Shown here: positions 9,878-20,200 of the stretch, piece after piece
Numbering within the stretch: the stretch's first letter is position 1
How the letters are laid out: each line of letters opens with the position of its first letter
Assembly: GCF_014334015.1 (NCBI RefSeq)
Contig: NZ_CP060488.1
Coordinates: 3,864,501-3,928,500 of the forward strand
DNA: 64,000 nt
From: Bacteroides sp. M10
GTDB lineage: Bacteria; Bacteroidota; Bacteroidia; Bacteroidales; Bacteroidaceae
Direction of reading: 5' to 3'
The notes under the pieces: model-generated
The model's database searches: none
What the model saw: only the letters and a program-made list of their open reading frames with translations
Told to the model about the DNA's origin: nothing
Made by a program: the position numbers and the translations under genes

Positions 9878-11458
9878 TTAATAGTTTTCATTGTATAAGT
9901 TTGGATTGGCCGTCAGTTCGGTAGCAGGTATCGGATAGATATTGTATTTGCTCTCTACTGCCTTACCGTCTTTTACGCCACCTTTCCATTGCCATACATA
10001 GCTGTTGGTTGTAAATTGATTGAAGCGGATCAAGTCCGTACGGCGATACCCCTCCCAATACAGTTCACGGGCACGTTCGTTGATGATAAACAGTTCGTTG
10101 ATTTCAGACTCGCTTTTGTTATGAGTGTTGTCGCCGAAAGCACGTTCCTGTAGCTCATTGATATAAGGCAGTACATTTGCCAGAGTTGCTTCCGTTCCTC
10201 CACGTACCACAGCTTCTGCCATCATTAAATATACATCGGCCAGACGGAATAGGGGATAATCTGTATTTACACCACCGTCTGCGGTGTTGGAAGCAGTCTG
10301 TCCGGCATCAGTCAGGTTAGTCCATTTTTCTACGAAATAGCCATTGCTTTGGTCATCTATCTTTTCCAGGTCCCGGGTTTGTCCGTCGGTAAAGAACATA
10401 TACCGCTGGTCGGCTTCTTCGTTACCTGAGAAAAGTTGAGGAATTTCTCCGCGTACACGGAACATACCCCATCCTGATTTTACACCGTAATCTTCCGGTA
10501 TCTGTTTTTCGGACGTGTTGCTCACTGCGCCACAAACAATGTAAGTGGATGATCCCCATGACACGAGATTGGTTGCGTCTACCGGGAGGGTGAAGATTAT
10601 TTCGTTCGTACGTTTGTCATTATCGGCATTAAACAGCTTGTAATAATCGCTTTCCAGTTGATAACCCTGTTCGATAACCTTTTTACAGGCTTTGATACAT
10701 TCGTTGTATTTGGAAGTCTGGGTATAAACTTCCGCATTCAGATATAATTTGGCAAGTAATGTATATGCAGCTCCTTGGGAAGCGCGTCCGTAAGGACAGT
10801 TCGCTTTATTTAGCATTTCATCTTTAATGTCATTCAGTTCACTTTCAATATAATCGAAAATCTGCTGGGCTGTATAGCGGGGAGGCAGATATCCGACTAG
10901 CGGGTCATTTTCCGTCACAAACGGGATATTGCGGAACAGATCGAGTGCGTGATAGTAGAATAAGGCACGCATGAAACGGGCTTCGGCACGATAAATGCGA
11001 ATTTCAGTCTGCTCCTGGTCCGTGAACTGTGCTATCTTTTCATCGGTGGTATTGCGGAGAAACTCATTACATAAAGCAATGTTGTAATAGATACGGTAAT
11101 ACATATCCGATACCCAAGGGTCGTTAGCGTCCCAACTCAAATACGTCAGTCCCGTCACGTTGTCACCGGACAGCCAGGTAGAAGCCACTTCATCCGTTCC
11201 ACATTCCTGCAAGTTGAAGAAACAGCGCATATAATCCTGTCCGCTGTTACTACTCAAATCGTTGTCACCATTCTTTTCCTGTCCGGTGGTCACCATGGCT
11301 GCATAGATTTTTCCCAGAACGGCTTTATAGTTTGCAGCACTGGTATATATGGTAGAAGATGTTTCTTCTTCGTGTGGATATTGGTCCAAGTCGCCTATGC
11401 AGGAACTCATCAGGAGTGCGCTGCAAAAATAAAGGGCTGTATAAAAAATCTTTTTCAT
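9878..11458 (-). CDS. SusD-like glycan-binding lipoprotein (RagB/SusD)
   Basis: 526 aa; SPII signal ('LLMSSCIGDLDQYP'). SusD hallmarks are the N-terminal 'DLDQYPHEEETSSTIYTS', the TPR-like 'IRIYRAEARFMRALFYYHALDLF', 'GAAYTLLAKLYLNAEVY', and the C-terminal 'YPLFRLADVYLMMAEAVVRGG' and 'RARELYWEGYRRTDLIRFNQF'. It would form the lid of the SusC TonB-dependent transporter and bind galactooligosaccharides at the cell surface. It is 19 bases after susC and is translated in the same leftward operon. Confidence 0.95.
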   Translation of the reverse strand: MKKIFYTALYFCSALLMSSCIGDLDQYPHEEETSSTIYTSAANYKAVLGKIYAAMVTTGQEKNGDNDLSSNSGQDYMRCFFNLQECGTDEVASTWLSGDNVTGLTYLSWDANDPWVSDMYYRIYYNIALCNEFLRNTTDEKIAQFTDQEQTEIRIYRAEARFMRALFYYHALDLFRNIPFVTENDPLVGYLPPRYTAQQIFDYIESELNDIKDEMLNKANCPYGRASQGAAYTLLAKLYLNAEVYTQTSKYNECIKACKKVIEQGYQLESDYYKLFNADNDKRTNEIIFTLPVDATNLVSWGSSTYIVCGAVSNTSEKQIPEDYGVKSGWGMFRVRGEIPQLFSGNEEADQRYMFFTDGQTRDLEKIDDQSNGYFVEKWTNLTDAGQTASNTADGGVNTDYPLFRLADVYLMMAEAVVRGGTEATLANVLPYINELQERAFGDNTHNKSESEINELFIINERARELYWEGYRRTDLIRFNQFTTNSYVWQWKGGVKDGKAVESKYNIYPIPATELTANPNLYNENY

Positions 11459-11476
11459 AATCGATGCTTTTAGTAA

Positions 11477-14452
11477 TTAGAAGTTAATACCTATGTTGAG
11501 AGAGAAAGTACGTGGGCGTGGATAAAACGAATTGTCCACACCGTTGGGAACTTCCGGGTCAACGCCGCTGTATTTGGTGATACAGAATACATTTTGCACC
11601 ATGGCACTCACATTCAGACTGCATCCTTTATAAATAGTGCCGAAGTTGTAACCCAATGAGAGATTATCCATTTTCAGGAAAGAAGCATTCTCTACATAGT
11701 AGTCAGAGAGGTATTGACGTGTCTGGAATCCTGTTTTCAGGTAGGTTGATGACAGGTTGTTCAGCTGGTAAGAGTTGTAGCTGACAGTTTCCCAGGCACC
11801 GCTGTTCATAGCCATCGCGTTATAGACATAGTTTCCGATATTGGCACGCAGGCTGGTGCTCAATGTCCACTTCTTGTAACGCAATGAGGTACTGAAACCG
11901 AGGATATAGTCGGGAGCCGGAGAGTGGTAGCGGTACAAGTCGTTCGAGTTGATTTGTCCGTCCCCGTCGAGGTCTACGTAAGCTCCCTCTACCGGTTTGC
12001 CGGTTTTTTCATCATACAGTTGGTGGTAAACGTAGAACATATAAGGAGCATATCCCTCGCTCAATGTCTGTACCTGATAACTGTCGATATATGGACCTAC
12101 GGAAGTATTGGTGGCAGGCGTACCGGCTGTCAGTGATAAGTTTTTCACTTTCATCTTCTGCCATGTCATGTTGAAACTCAAATCCCAGTTCCAGTCCTTG
12201 GTCTGTATGGGTGTTGCGTTCAGACTGAATTCCACACCCTGACTGTCTACATTTCCGACATTGGTCGTGATGTTACGATCGAATGTAGTACCGGCAGCAG
12301 CAGGTACGGTGGCAATCAGGTCTTTGGTCTGACGGGTGTAGTAGTCGAAACTACCGGTGATGCGGTCTTTGAGAAAACCGAAGTCAAAACCCACATTCCA
12401 TGAAGTGGTTGTTTCCCATTTCAGGTTGGGTACATACGCTTTGGGGCGGTAAGTAGGAGTCGGAGTGCCACCGATAAGAGAGCCGGCACCACTTTGACTG
12501 ATCGTATAGATAGGGAGGTAGTTGTAGTTACCTATACCGTCTTGCTGCCCGGTGACACCATAACTGGCACGCACTTTCAGCGTACTGATGACTTTATTGT
12601 CTTTCAGGAATGATTCTTCTGTCACTCTCCATCCTAATGCTACTGACGGGAACGTACCCCAACGTACATTTTTAGCGAAGCGCGAAGTGGCATCGCGACG
12701 TACAGTAGTAGTCAACATATAGCGGGAGTTGAACGAGTAGTTCAAACGGCCATAATAAGAGAGTAATACATGGCGTTCGTCAGAGGCTTTCGATGTTTTC
12801 TGTATTTCTCCCAACGTGTTCATTTCGCTGTAAAGCGGAGTCGTGGATTTCCAGTACTGATAATCGTAACCGGCTGTTACATCAAAACTACTCTTAATGG
12901 ATTCCACCAATTTGTTGTAGTTGGCATACAGAGTCAACAGACGGTTTTCTTTTTTCTGTGGGCCATAGCTGTAATCCAAACCGGAAGTGGTGTAATTCTG
13001 TGCAGCTTCTGCCGGAACATATACACTTCCTTTACCTTGTGCATAGTCATAACCTAACGTAGCATGCAACTTCAAATCGGGGAAGAAGTGAAGACGATAG
13101 TCTGCATCAATGTTTCCGATAAAACGTTTTACTGTACTTTGTGAGTCATTCATATTGAGAAGTCCCACCGGATTCATGACTGCTCCGTTCACGGGAGCAC
13201 CGGTGTTGTCAATCGCTTCCGTATATCCGCCGAATGTGTCTAGACCCGAATATACCGGAATGGTAGGATTCATGGTCGAAGCAGCCCAAATGGCACTTGT
13301 ATTGGCAAATGTGTTCTTATTGATAGAACCTTTAGCATTGATATTCAGTTTTAAGTGGTCTTTAAAGAAAGACGGATTCAGTGTGATGCTTCCGGTGTAA
13401 CGCTCCGCGTTGTCAGTACGTAATAAACCACTCTGATTGTAGTAACCGATAGATGCACGGAAAGGTAAGTTTTTGGTAATCTTTCCAGCAACACTTAGAT
13501 TATTGTCCGTACCGAATGCATTCTGATAGATTTCATCGTTCCAATCCGTGTGTGCCGTGCCGAGTAACGCCCGTTGCGCATCGGTTCCTTTGCTTTGGAT
13601 GGTATTGACAAATTCATCGTAGCTCAACATATCTGCCAATTTGGTGCGGGTTTGTACAGAGTTGGTCGTACTGAAAGTAAATTTCAGTTTATCCGAACTT
13701 CCTTTCTTGGTAGTAATCAGAATAACCCCGTTGGATGCACGCGAACCGTAAATGGCAGTCGAAGAAGCATCTTTCAGAATGGTCATACTTTCAATATCGT
13801 TCGGGTTGATGAGGCTAAGGAAATTCCCGTCATTACCGCTGATGCCTCCCTGTTCCAAAGGAACGCCGTCCAGTACGATCAAAGGGTCATTACTAGCGTT
13901 CAGTGAAGCACCACCACGCACACGGATCGTGCTTCCCGCAGTGGGAGAACCACTGTTGGACATGATTTGCACACCGGAAATCTTACCATTAATCAGTTGC
14001 TCGGGAGAGCTGACCAATCCCATGTTGAAGTCCTTGCTGCTGACGTTAGTTACCGAACCTGTCAGGTCGCTTTTACGCTGCGTACCATAGCCGATTACTA
14101 CAACGTCGCTCAATACCTGTGAATCACTTTTCAACTGGACATTCAAAGTAGTACTGTTGGCAGGAACAGGTACTACCTTTGTTTCATATCCTACATAAGA
14201 GAATTGCAACTCTTTGCTGCCCTGTGGCACATTGAGTGTATAATTACCGTCGAAATCGGTCACTGTTCCGGTAGAAGTACCGACAATGAGGATACTTACT
14301 CCGATCATCGGTTCCTTGTTCTCGTCAATCACTTGTCCGGTGATTTTCTTGCCTCCTTGTTGGGCGAAGGCAGGAATGATGCCTCCTAAAAAGGCTGTAC
14401 ACAACATAAGTAGTACAGTCAGATGGCGTAGATTTAAGATATTCCTGTTCAT
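11477..14452 (-). CDS. SusC/RagA TonB-dependent outer-membrane transporter
   Basis: 991 aa; signal peptide followed by a carboxypeptidase-regulatory-like domain ('KKITGQVIDENKEPMIGVSI'), the SusC-family plug ('VVVIGYGTQRKSDLTGSV') and the long beta-barrel ending in an aromatic residue ('LNIGINF'). It imports oligosaccharides across the outer membrane using TonB energy, working with the SusD lid. It follows the putative galactosidase gene by 52 bases. Substrate (beta-1,4-galactooligosaccharides) is inferred from the locus. Confidence 0.95.
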   Translation of the reverse strand: MNRNILNLRHLTVLLMLCTAFLGGIIPAFAQQGGKKITGQVIDENKEPMIGVSILIVGTSTGTVTDFDGNYTLNVPQGSKELQFSYVGYETKVVPVPANSTTLNVQLKSDSQVLSDVVVIGYGTQRKSDLTGSVTNVSSKDFNMGLVSSPEQLINGKISGVQIMSNSGSPTAGSTIRVRGGASLNASNDPLIVLDGVPLEQGGISGNDGNFLSLINPNDIESMTILKDASSTAIYGSRASNGVILITTKKGSSDKLKFTFSTTNSVQTRTKLADMLSYDEFVNTIQSKGTDAQRALLGTAHTDWNDEIYQNAFGTDNNLSVAGKITKNLPFRASIGYYNQSGLLRTDNAERYTGSITLNPSFFKDHLKLNINAKGSINKNTFANTSAIWAASTMNPTIPVYSGLDTFGGYTEAIDNTGAPVNGAVMNPVGLLNMNDSQSTVKRFIGNIDADYRLHFFPDLKLHATLGYDYAQGKGSVYVPAEAAQNYTTSGLDYSYGPQKKENRLLTLYANYNKLVESIKSSFDVTAGYDYQYWKSTTPLYSEMNTLGEIQKTSKASDERHVLLSYYGRLNYSFNSRYMLTTTVRRDATSRFAKNVRWGTFPSVALGWRVTEESFLKDNKVISTLKVRASYGVTGQQDGIGNYNYLPIYTISQSGAGSLIGGTPTPTYRPKAYVPNLKWETTTSWNVGFDFGFLKDRITGSFDYYTRQTKDLIATVPAAAGTTFDRNITTNVGNVDSQGVEFSLNATPIQTKDWNWDLSFNMTWQKMKVKNLSLTAGTPATNTSVGPYIDSYQVQTLSEGYAPYMFYVYHQLYDEKTGKPVEGAYVDLDGDGQINSNDLYRYHSPAPDYILGFSTSLRYKKWTLSTSLRANIGNYVYNAMAMNSGAWETVSYNSYQLNNLSSTYLKTGFQTRQYLSDYYVENASFLKMDNLSLGYNFGTIYKGCSLNVSAMVQNVFCITKYSGVDPEVPNGVDNSFYPRPRTFSLNIGINF

Positions 14453-14504
14453 AATTACTGTGTTATTGATAATAGATTTATTTTTACTTTTTATTTGTTC
14501 CTGT

Positions 14505-17114
14505 TTATTCCAGCCAGATTTCCCCTAATTCAATCTCGACAGTTGATTGCGAATGACCTGACATTGATAACTCCAGCTTCTCAATCTTTTCCGGTAGAAA
14601 AGCGATTTCCGTTTCCGGATGGAAATACTGTTTCAAGAATGTCGGATAAGCTATCGGCAGCAGTGCCGTGTCTGTCTGGCGTAAATCTTTCAACGGTATC
14701 CGTATGATTCCCTCCGATGATGGAGCAGGACAAGGGCTTTTATAAGTATATCCGTCTGACGTTACGAAACCGGCACTGAATCCTTCCGGAAGTGCTTTCG
14801 TGCGATTTACCCGGATACAGAGAACGCTACAATCCTTTACTCTTTCTTTTCTTTCTTCAATCAGGTTCTTTACGAACGTGCGGAGGAAATAGTGCGGATT
14901 TTCTCCTTTAGGAGTAAACCGGAACCGGAGCAAAGGTTTTTCCACCGGAGAAGAATCAACCAAAGTACGTTGGAGATCATTCCATTCGGGAAGCGTGTAT
15001 GCTTCTATCCGGCTATCTGCGTCCGTAATAGTCAATAGTGGTATCGCACTATCTGGGGCAACAACACGAGTAGTCCAATAGGCTCCGGAAGTATAATTCC
15101 ACTCCAGTGGATTTCCCTTTATTCCCGATGATGAATTCCTGTAACCGGAATTTCCTGTGGGATAAGTGCGAGTGCTGTTGCCCCGGCATACGATGATGTT
15201 ATACCTGAAACAATCATCCTTTATTTCTGTAGCGGGTATCGTTGCTTGATAGGTATATCCGCCTGTACGTTTCATCTTGATATATGGATTATGCTCATTC
15301 CAAAAAGATATCTTATCGGTGTAGATAATCACAGAATCCGGGAATTCGGTTCCTACCACCTGTGCACTAATCGTTAAATCCTTATTTGCTTCAGTGGTTG
15401 CCGATGGAGTATGAACGACTTTATAATCCGTCACACGTGGAGCAGGAGCCACATATTCTCCGATGCGGATGGAATTCCATTGAGAGTCTGCCTGCCAGTT
15501 CTGTTGGGGCGTACAGTTTTTACGCTTCAGTAGATAGGCACCCGGACGAAGTCCGCGGATGATCCCATCTGTCACATCTCCTTTCTGCTGATTCCCTTGA
15601 TTGAGGGCCGTAAGAGTAAATTCCATCCCTAAATCAGGTATTTGCAAAGCCATGTCCCAAGCACCATAAGCGATGGTAACCACTTCTTTATCGAGTGACG
15701 GTTTGGCAAACGGATCGTTCACTACTACCGCGTCCGGCATCACTTCAAGTCTCCAGACTCCCGGTTCGAGGCAATCCATGAAATAAGCTCCTGTTCCTTC
15801 ATAACGAATGACCGGAGAACTGCCACAACCGGCAATGGAAACAAGTTGTGACGCATCTTTGGGCTGGGTGTTGGTATGATTGGAATAATAGAATTTCTTT
15901 CCATTATTTAATTCGCTCAAGTCCTCTGTATAACTGACACGAAAACCGTCACCAAATAAAGTGTCCTGTGGATAACTGCCATATGATTCACCTCTTTTCA
16001 GACTGCGTGCAGCTTCGGCGGCTATCTTCATACTGATAGCTTTATGAGGTGTATAGGCAAGATTCAAGAAATGAGTCTGATATTCCGTATTGGCATAAGC
16101 GATATCCATCGGATCATACGAAAACTGGGTAATCCATTGAAAACCTGCTGTACGGAAAGTGCGTACCATGGCCGGATACATATAAGAATACATGATATCT
16201 GCCGGATCGAACTCATATACCATCCGTGTTTTCTTATCGAATTCTTTCACTTTATCGGAAAAGGGAATATCATAGCGGTCTATATAGGGAAGGAAATTTC
16301 CCTGCTGTGTCTGTCCGGATACCAGTCCGATGGGATACCATTGATAAGTAGTTCCCTGAATGGCAGTTTCGTAATAAGCCTCTACTACATATCCGTTGTG
16401 GCTTACATTATAGAATACAGGTTTGCGGTTTCCTGTTTTATTGATCGCTTTCAGCATCCGGTTGATATAGGCTTTTACCTCTTTCTTCGTACCGGAATGA
16501 CAAGGTTCATTATTGATTTCGAACCCAACAATGGAGGGATCGTCTTTATAAGCTAACCCCGTATATGGATTGACGTGTTTCACCAAACCATGAAGATAGG
16601 TTTCTTGTGCAGCGATAGCTTCCGGGTGGGAGTGCATATCGCATTTATCATATTTATAGGAGAAGCCGCCCGTCTGTATGTTTCGTTCGGGATATCCGTT
16701 CCCGAAGTTGGTCTGCGCGGTAATCACAATATGAATATTGCGTTCTTTGAGTTTGGCAATCAGGTAGTCCATCAAGTCGAGATGCTCGTTTTCGAGGAGA
16801 TTTCCCTGTCCGTCTGTCAGCTCCACATCCCATAAATGAATACGGTAAGCATTCAGTCCCAGACGGGAGATATGATATACATCTTTATCTATGGCAGCTT
16901 TGCGGTCCAGTCCCAAATATCCAATGGCACGGTAAGCATGGGCGAAAGGCAGCGTATAATTAACACCGAAAAAGGAAGCCTCCCGGCGGGTGTCACTCCA
17001 ACGCATCACCCCATTTCCATCTATATATATAATAGGTGCAGAGGATGATTTGCCCTGCACTTTGACAAAGGCAGATATCAAACAAATAAAGGTAAGGATC
17101 AATAGTCTTTTCAT
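14505..17114 (-). CDS. Putative clan GH-A beta-galactosidase (GH147-like), secreted
   Basis: 869 aa with a signal peptide (cleavage near 'VQG', residue 21). The N-terminal ~400 residues look like a cellulase/GH-A TIM barrel: 'SFFGVNYTLPFAHAYRAIGYLG', 'LGLNAYRIHLWDVELTD', 'IHIVITAQTNFG', 'VGFEINNEPCHSG' (likely acid/base Glu) and 'TRMVYEFDPADI' (candidate nucleophile Glu). C-terminal beta domains follow. From memory, the GH147 founding member is a beta-galactosidase from a B. ovatus galactan PUL, and a gene at this position exists in the B. thetaiotaomicron locus. I therefore suggest GH147, but family membership was not searched. It is the first structural gene after the regulator. Confidence 0.6.
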   Translation of the reverse strand: MKRLLILTFICLISAFVKVQGKSSSAPIIYIDGNGVMRWSDTRREASFFGVNYTLPFAHAYRAIGYLGLDRKAAIDKDVYHISRLGLNAYRIHLWDVELTDGQGNLLENEHLDLMDYLIAKLKERNIHIVITAQTNFGNGYPERNIQTGGFSYKYDKCDMHSHPEAIAAQETYLHGLVKHVNPYTGLAYKDDPSIVGFEINNEPCHSGTKKEVKAYINRMLKAINKTGNRKPVFYNVSHNGYVVEAYYETAIQGTTYQWYPIGLVSGQTQQGNFLPYIDRYDIPFSDKVKEFDKKTRMVYEFDPADIMYSYMYPAMVRTFRTAGFQWITQFSYDPMDIAYANTEYQTHFLNLAYTPHKAISMKIAAEAARSLKRGESYGSYPQDTLFGDGFRVSYTEDLSELNNGKKFYYSNHTNTQPKDASQLVSIAGCGSSPVIRYEGTGAYFMDCLEPGVWRLEVMPDAVVVNDPFAKPSLDKEVVTIAYGAWDMALQIPDLGMEFTLTALNQGNQQKGDVTDGIIRGLRPGAYLLKRKNCTPQQNWQADSQWNSIRIGEYVAPAPRVTDYKVVHTPSATTEANKDLTISAQVVGTEFPDSVIIYTDKISFWNEHNPYIKMKRTGGYTYQATIPATEIKDDCFRYNIIVCRGNSTRTYPTGNSGYRNSSSGIKGNPLEWNYTSGAYWTTRVVAPDSAIPLLTITDADSRIEAYTLPEWNDLQRTLVDSSPVEKPLLRFRFTPKGENPHYFLRTFVKNLIEERKERVKDCSVLCIRVNRTKALPEGFSAGFVTSDGYTYKSPCPAPSSEGIIRIPLKDLRQTDTALLPIAYPTFLKQYFHPETEIAFLPEKIEKLELSMSGHSQSTVEIELGEIWLE

Positions 17115-17145
17115 GCTATCAAATTTATCGGTTTATTGACAGCAA

Positions 17146-17153
17146 CAAAAGTA
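17146..17153 (-). promoter_or_regulatory. Probable promoter of the galactan PUL operon (-7 element)
   Basis: On the minus strand it reads TACTTTTG, matching TAnnTTTG, 32 bases upstream of the first structural gene (start 17114) and inside the 115-bp gap after the regulator gene. There is no good TTTG -33 element at the right spacing, which fits a promoter that needs an activator such as the PUL regulator (inference). Confidence 0.5.
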
Positions 17154-17229
17154 ATTTATTGGTCATTTCAATAAAAGCACAGATTGGACATATAAGGATA
17201 AAAATAGGACGAAATGCTCCAAAATGCCT

Positions 17230-20200
17230 CTACAGGTCTTCATTAAGGTACTGACGTGGCGTTTTTCCGAATTCTGCCTGAAAACATTTGGAAAAATAGG
17301 AGTGATTGGAAAAGCCTACCATATACATCACTTCGGCAACGGTAAATTTCTTTTGTTGCAACAACATGGCCGCCTTTTTCATCCGGATCGATTTGATGTA
17401 TTCCACTGGAGACATTCCGGTCAGTTGTTTGATTTTCCGGTAAATCTGCTTATTGCTGATACCGGATAATTCACAAAGTGCATTTACATTCAATTCCGAT
17501 TCAGAAAGATGGTCCTCAATCAGGCGGATAATGTTCGACAGAAATTTCTCATCTTGAGATTCTGCTTCGATTGGTTTAAGAACAGGCAACGATTCCAACT
17601 GCTTTTTCACCTGTGTCGCCGGAATCTCTTCTTTCTCTACGGCGATGACAGGGATATTCAGGCCAATGGAAGTTCCTTTTCCTTCGTTCGAGGTGACTCC
17701 GTTGATGTGACCGCCATGAAGTTCCGTATAAGTCTTGACCAGATAAAGTCCGATACCCGTACCTTCCTTATTGCCGGAATGTGGAGACTGGAAAAAGCGC
17801 TGGAAGATATATGGAATATCTTGTTGCGGGATTCCGCTTCCTGTATCTGAAACACAGATATCCAACAATCCCGTTTCTTCACGATAGAAAAGAGACAGAC
17901 GGACGCTTCCGCCATCCGGGGTGAATTTGACGGCATTTGAAAGCAGATTATCTAAAATCACTCCAAGTTTGATGGCATCCATATCAGCATAAATCTTGGC
18001 TTTATTTGTCTCGAAATGGAATGTGATCTGTTTGTTTTCCTCATAGACAGAAAACAGGCTACGGCTGAATGACACAAGTTCGATGCGCGACAAAATCAGC
18101 AGTGAATCTTTATTATCCTCTATCCGGTTGAAGTTTAATACCTGATGAATCAATGAGTTTATTTTCATTGCATTACGTTGCACCTCCTCCAGTGTCTGTT
18201 TCTCATGCACTTCTTCTGCAACGGGGAGCAATTGACTGACAGGAGCGATAATCCGGCTAAGCGGTGTCTTTAATTCATTAGACAAATTGGTAAAGAAAGC
18301 CATTTTCTGGCGTGATTGCTCCAGAATCTTCTCTTTTTCCATCCGTTCCATTTTCAGACGGTTCTTGACACGGAAAAAGTTGATAACCCAGGCAATGAGG
18401 CTCAAGAATAAAAGAATGTAGACTATCTTTGCCCAAAGTGTGTAATACCATGGAGGGAGAATTTTAATATTCAGGATATATGGATGCTCGGAAGGAGAAC
18501 CGCTCTTTTCTACTTTGCTGATTACCAGCTGATAATCCCCATAACCCAGATTACTGTACGTAATGCGATTCGTGTTGGATTGCAGGAAATTCCATTCTTT
18601 GTCCATACCTTCCAGCCGGTAGACGAATTCATGTTTTTCTTCTAGCGAGTAGGGGAGGTCTGAAAGTTCGAAAGCCAGGTTGTTCTGGTCGTATTTTAGT
18701 TCGATAGCATCGGTATAGCGGATGTTGGGAATATTCTCTCCGGTATGCGGAGACATCAGTTGATTGTTGATATATAAGGCAGTCAGTAAAATGGAGTGCT
18801 CCGGCTGATTCATGGCTTGTATTTCGGGACGGGATATGCCGAACCCGTCTGCACCTCCCAGATAGATATTTCCATCTTCCGAATCAAACATGAGACTGGT
18901 GAAACGTTTATCCGTCAGGCTTTGCTGGCGGGCATCCATTGTTCTCCGGTCGATGATCCAAAGTCCGTTAGTGGTGGAAACCCAGATATGTTCTTTTACA
19001 GAGGTCATAGACAGAATCTCGTTATTGCTGAAATTGCCGAAAGAGATACTTTGCTGACTCGAGTCTTTGGGATTGATACGCATCACTCCTCCGTGAAATC
19101 CTACCCAAAGCATGCCGTCTTCATCCCGTAAAAGGTAGTTCGGGCTCTTCTCGCCACTTAATTCATCGGCAAACAGCTTTGTCACTTGTCGCGTACGGGC
19201 ATTGATTTTGTCTATCCCTTTGCTGTTGTATAACAATACCCATACATTACCTTCCGCATCAGGGACAATCTGATTAATGAACATCCCCGACAGCCCATTA
19301 TGAATGGAATAATTTTGATCGGCCACATACGATCTTCCGGCAGATTGTATCAGTTTATGTTTGTCCACAACAAAGATACCTCCGAGACAGGTGGCGATCC
19401 AAAGCTTCCCGTCAGTATCTTCAAACAGGTAATAAGCCCAGTTGGTATTATAAGTTCCTGTACTGTCTACGATGTTGTAGTGTACAAATTGATGGGTATT
19501 ATAGTCATAGCGGTTGATACTTCCGTCTGTGGCTATCCATAACTGCTGTTCTCTATCCTCGTAGATGTGCCGTATCCGGTTGTGGGATAACGGATGTTTT
19601 TTATCCCCCATTCTATACCAGATAGCATCGTGTTTATTGCCTGCCGGATGGGTGAACCGGATCACTCCGTTTGTACCTCCGAACCAATAGAATCCTTTGG
19701 AATCCCGGAACAGGGAATAGAACTGATTTCCGTCTCCTGTGCCTGTGATTTGAGAAATCGGTACAAATTGCAGCGCACTGTTATAGCGTGACAGGGAAAT
19801 GCCATAATCTGTTCCCAGCCAGATATTATGTTCCTGATCCGAGAATATGTTCCAGATAATATTGTTGGTTAGTGACTGGATATTGCGTGAATCGTGAATG
19901 ATATGCTGCAAAGGTTCTTTGTCATTCTGGTACACATAAAGCCCGTTGTCTGTACCTGCCAGCAAATTTTCATCTCCGTCCAGTGCCAGTGATTTGATGG
20001 AGTTGTTATGAAATACCTCTATCGCCTTCATCTCTCCTGTAGTGGGATTGTATTGGAAGAGATAACCTTCCATCCCGATCCAGATACATTGTCGGGCGGT
20101 ATCTTCCAACAGAGAATTGACAAACAAATTGCTGCCTCCCCGGTTAACTGGCAAAAGGATGTTTTCAAATTTTCCACTTGCCTGTACATAGCGGCATAAT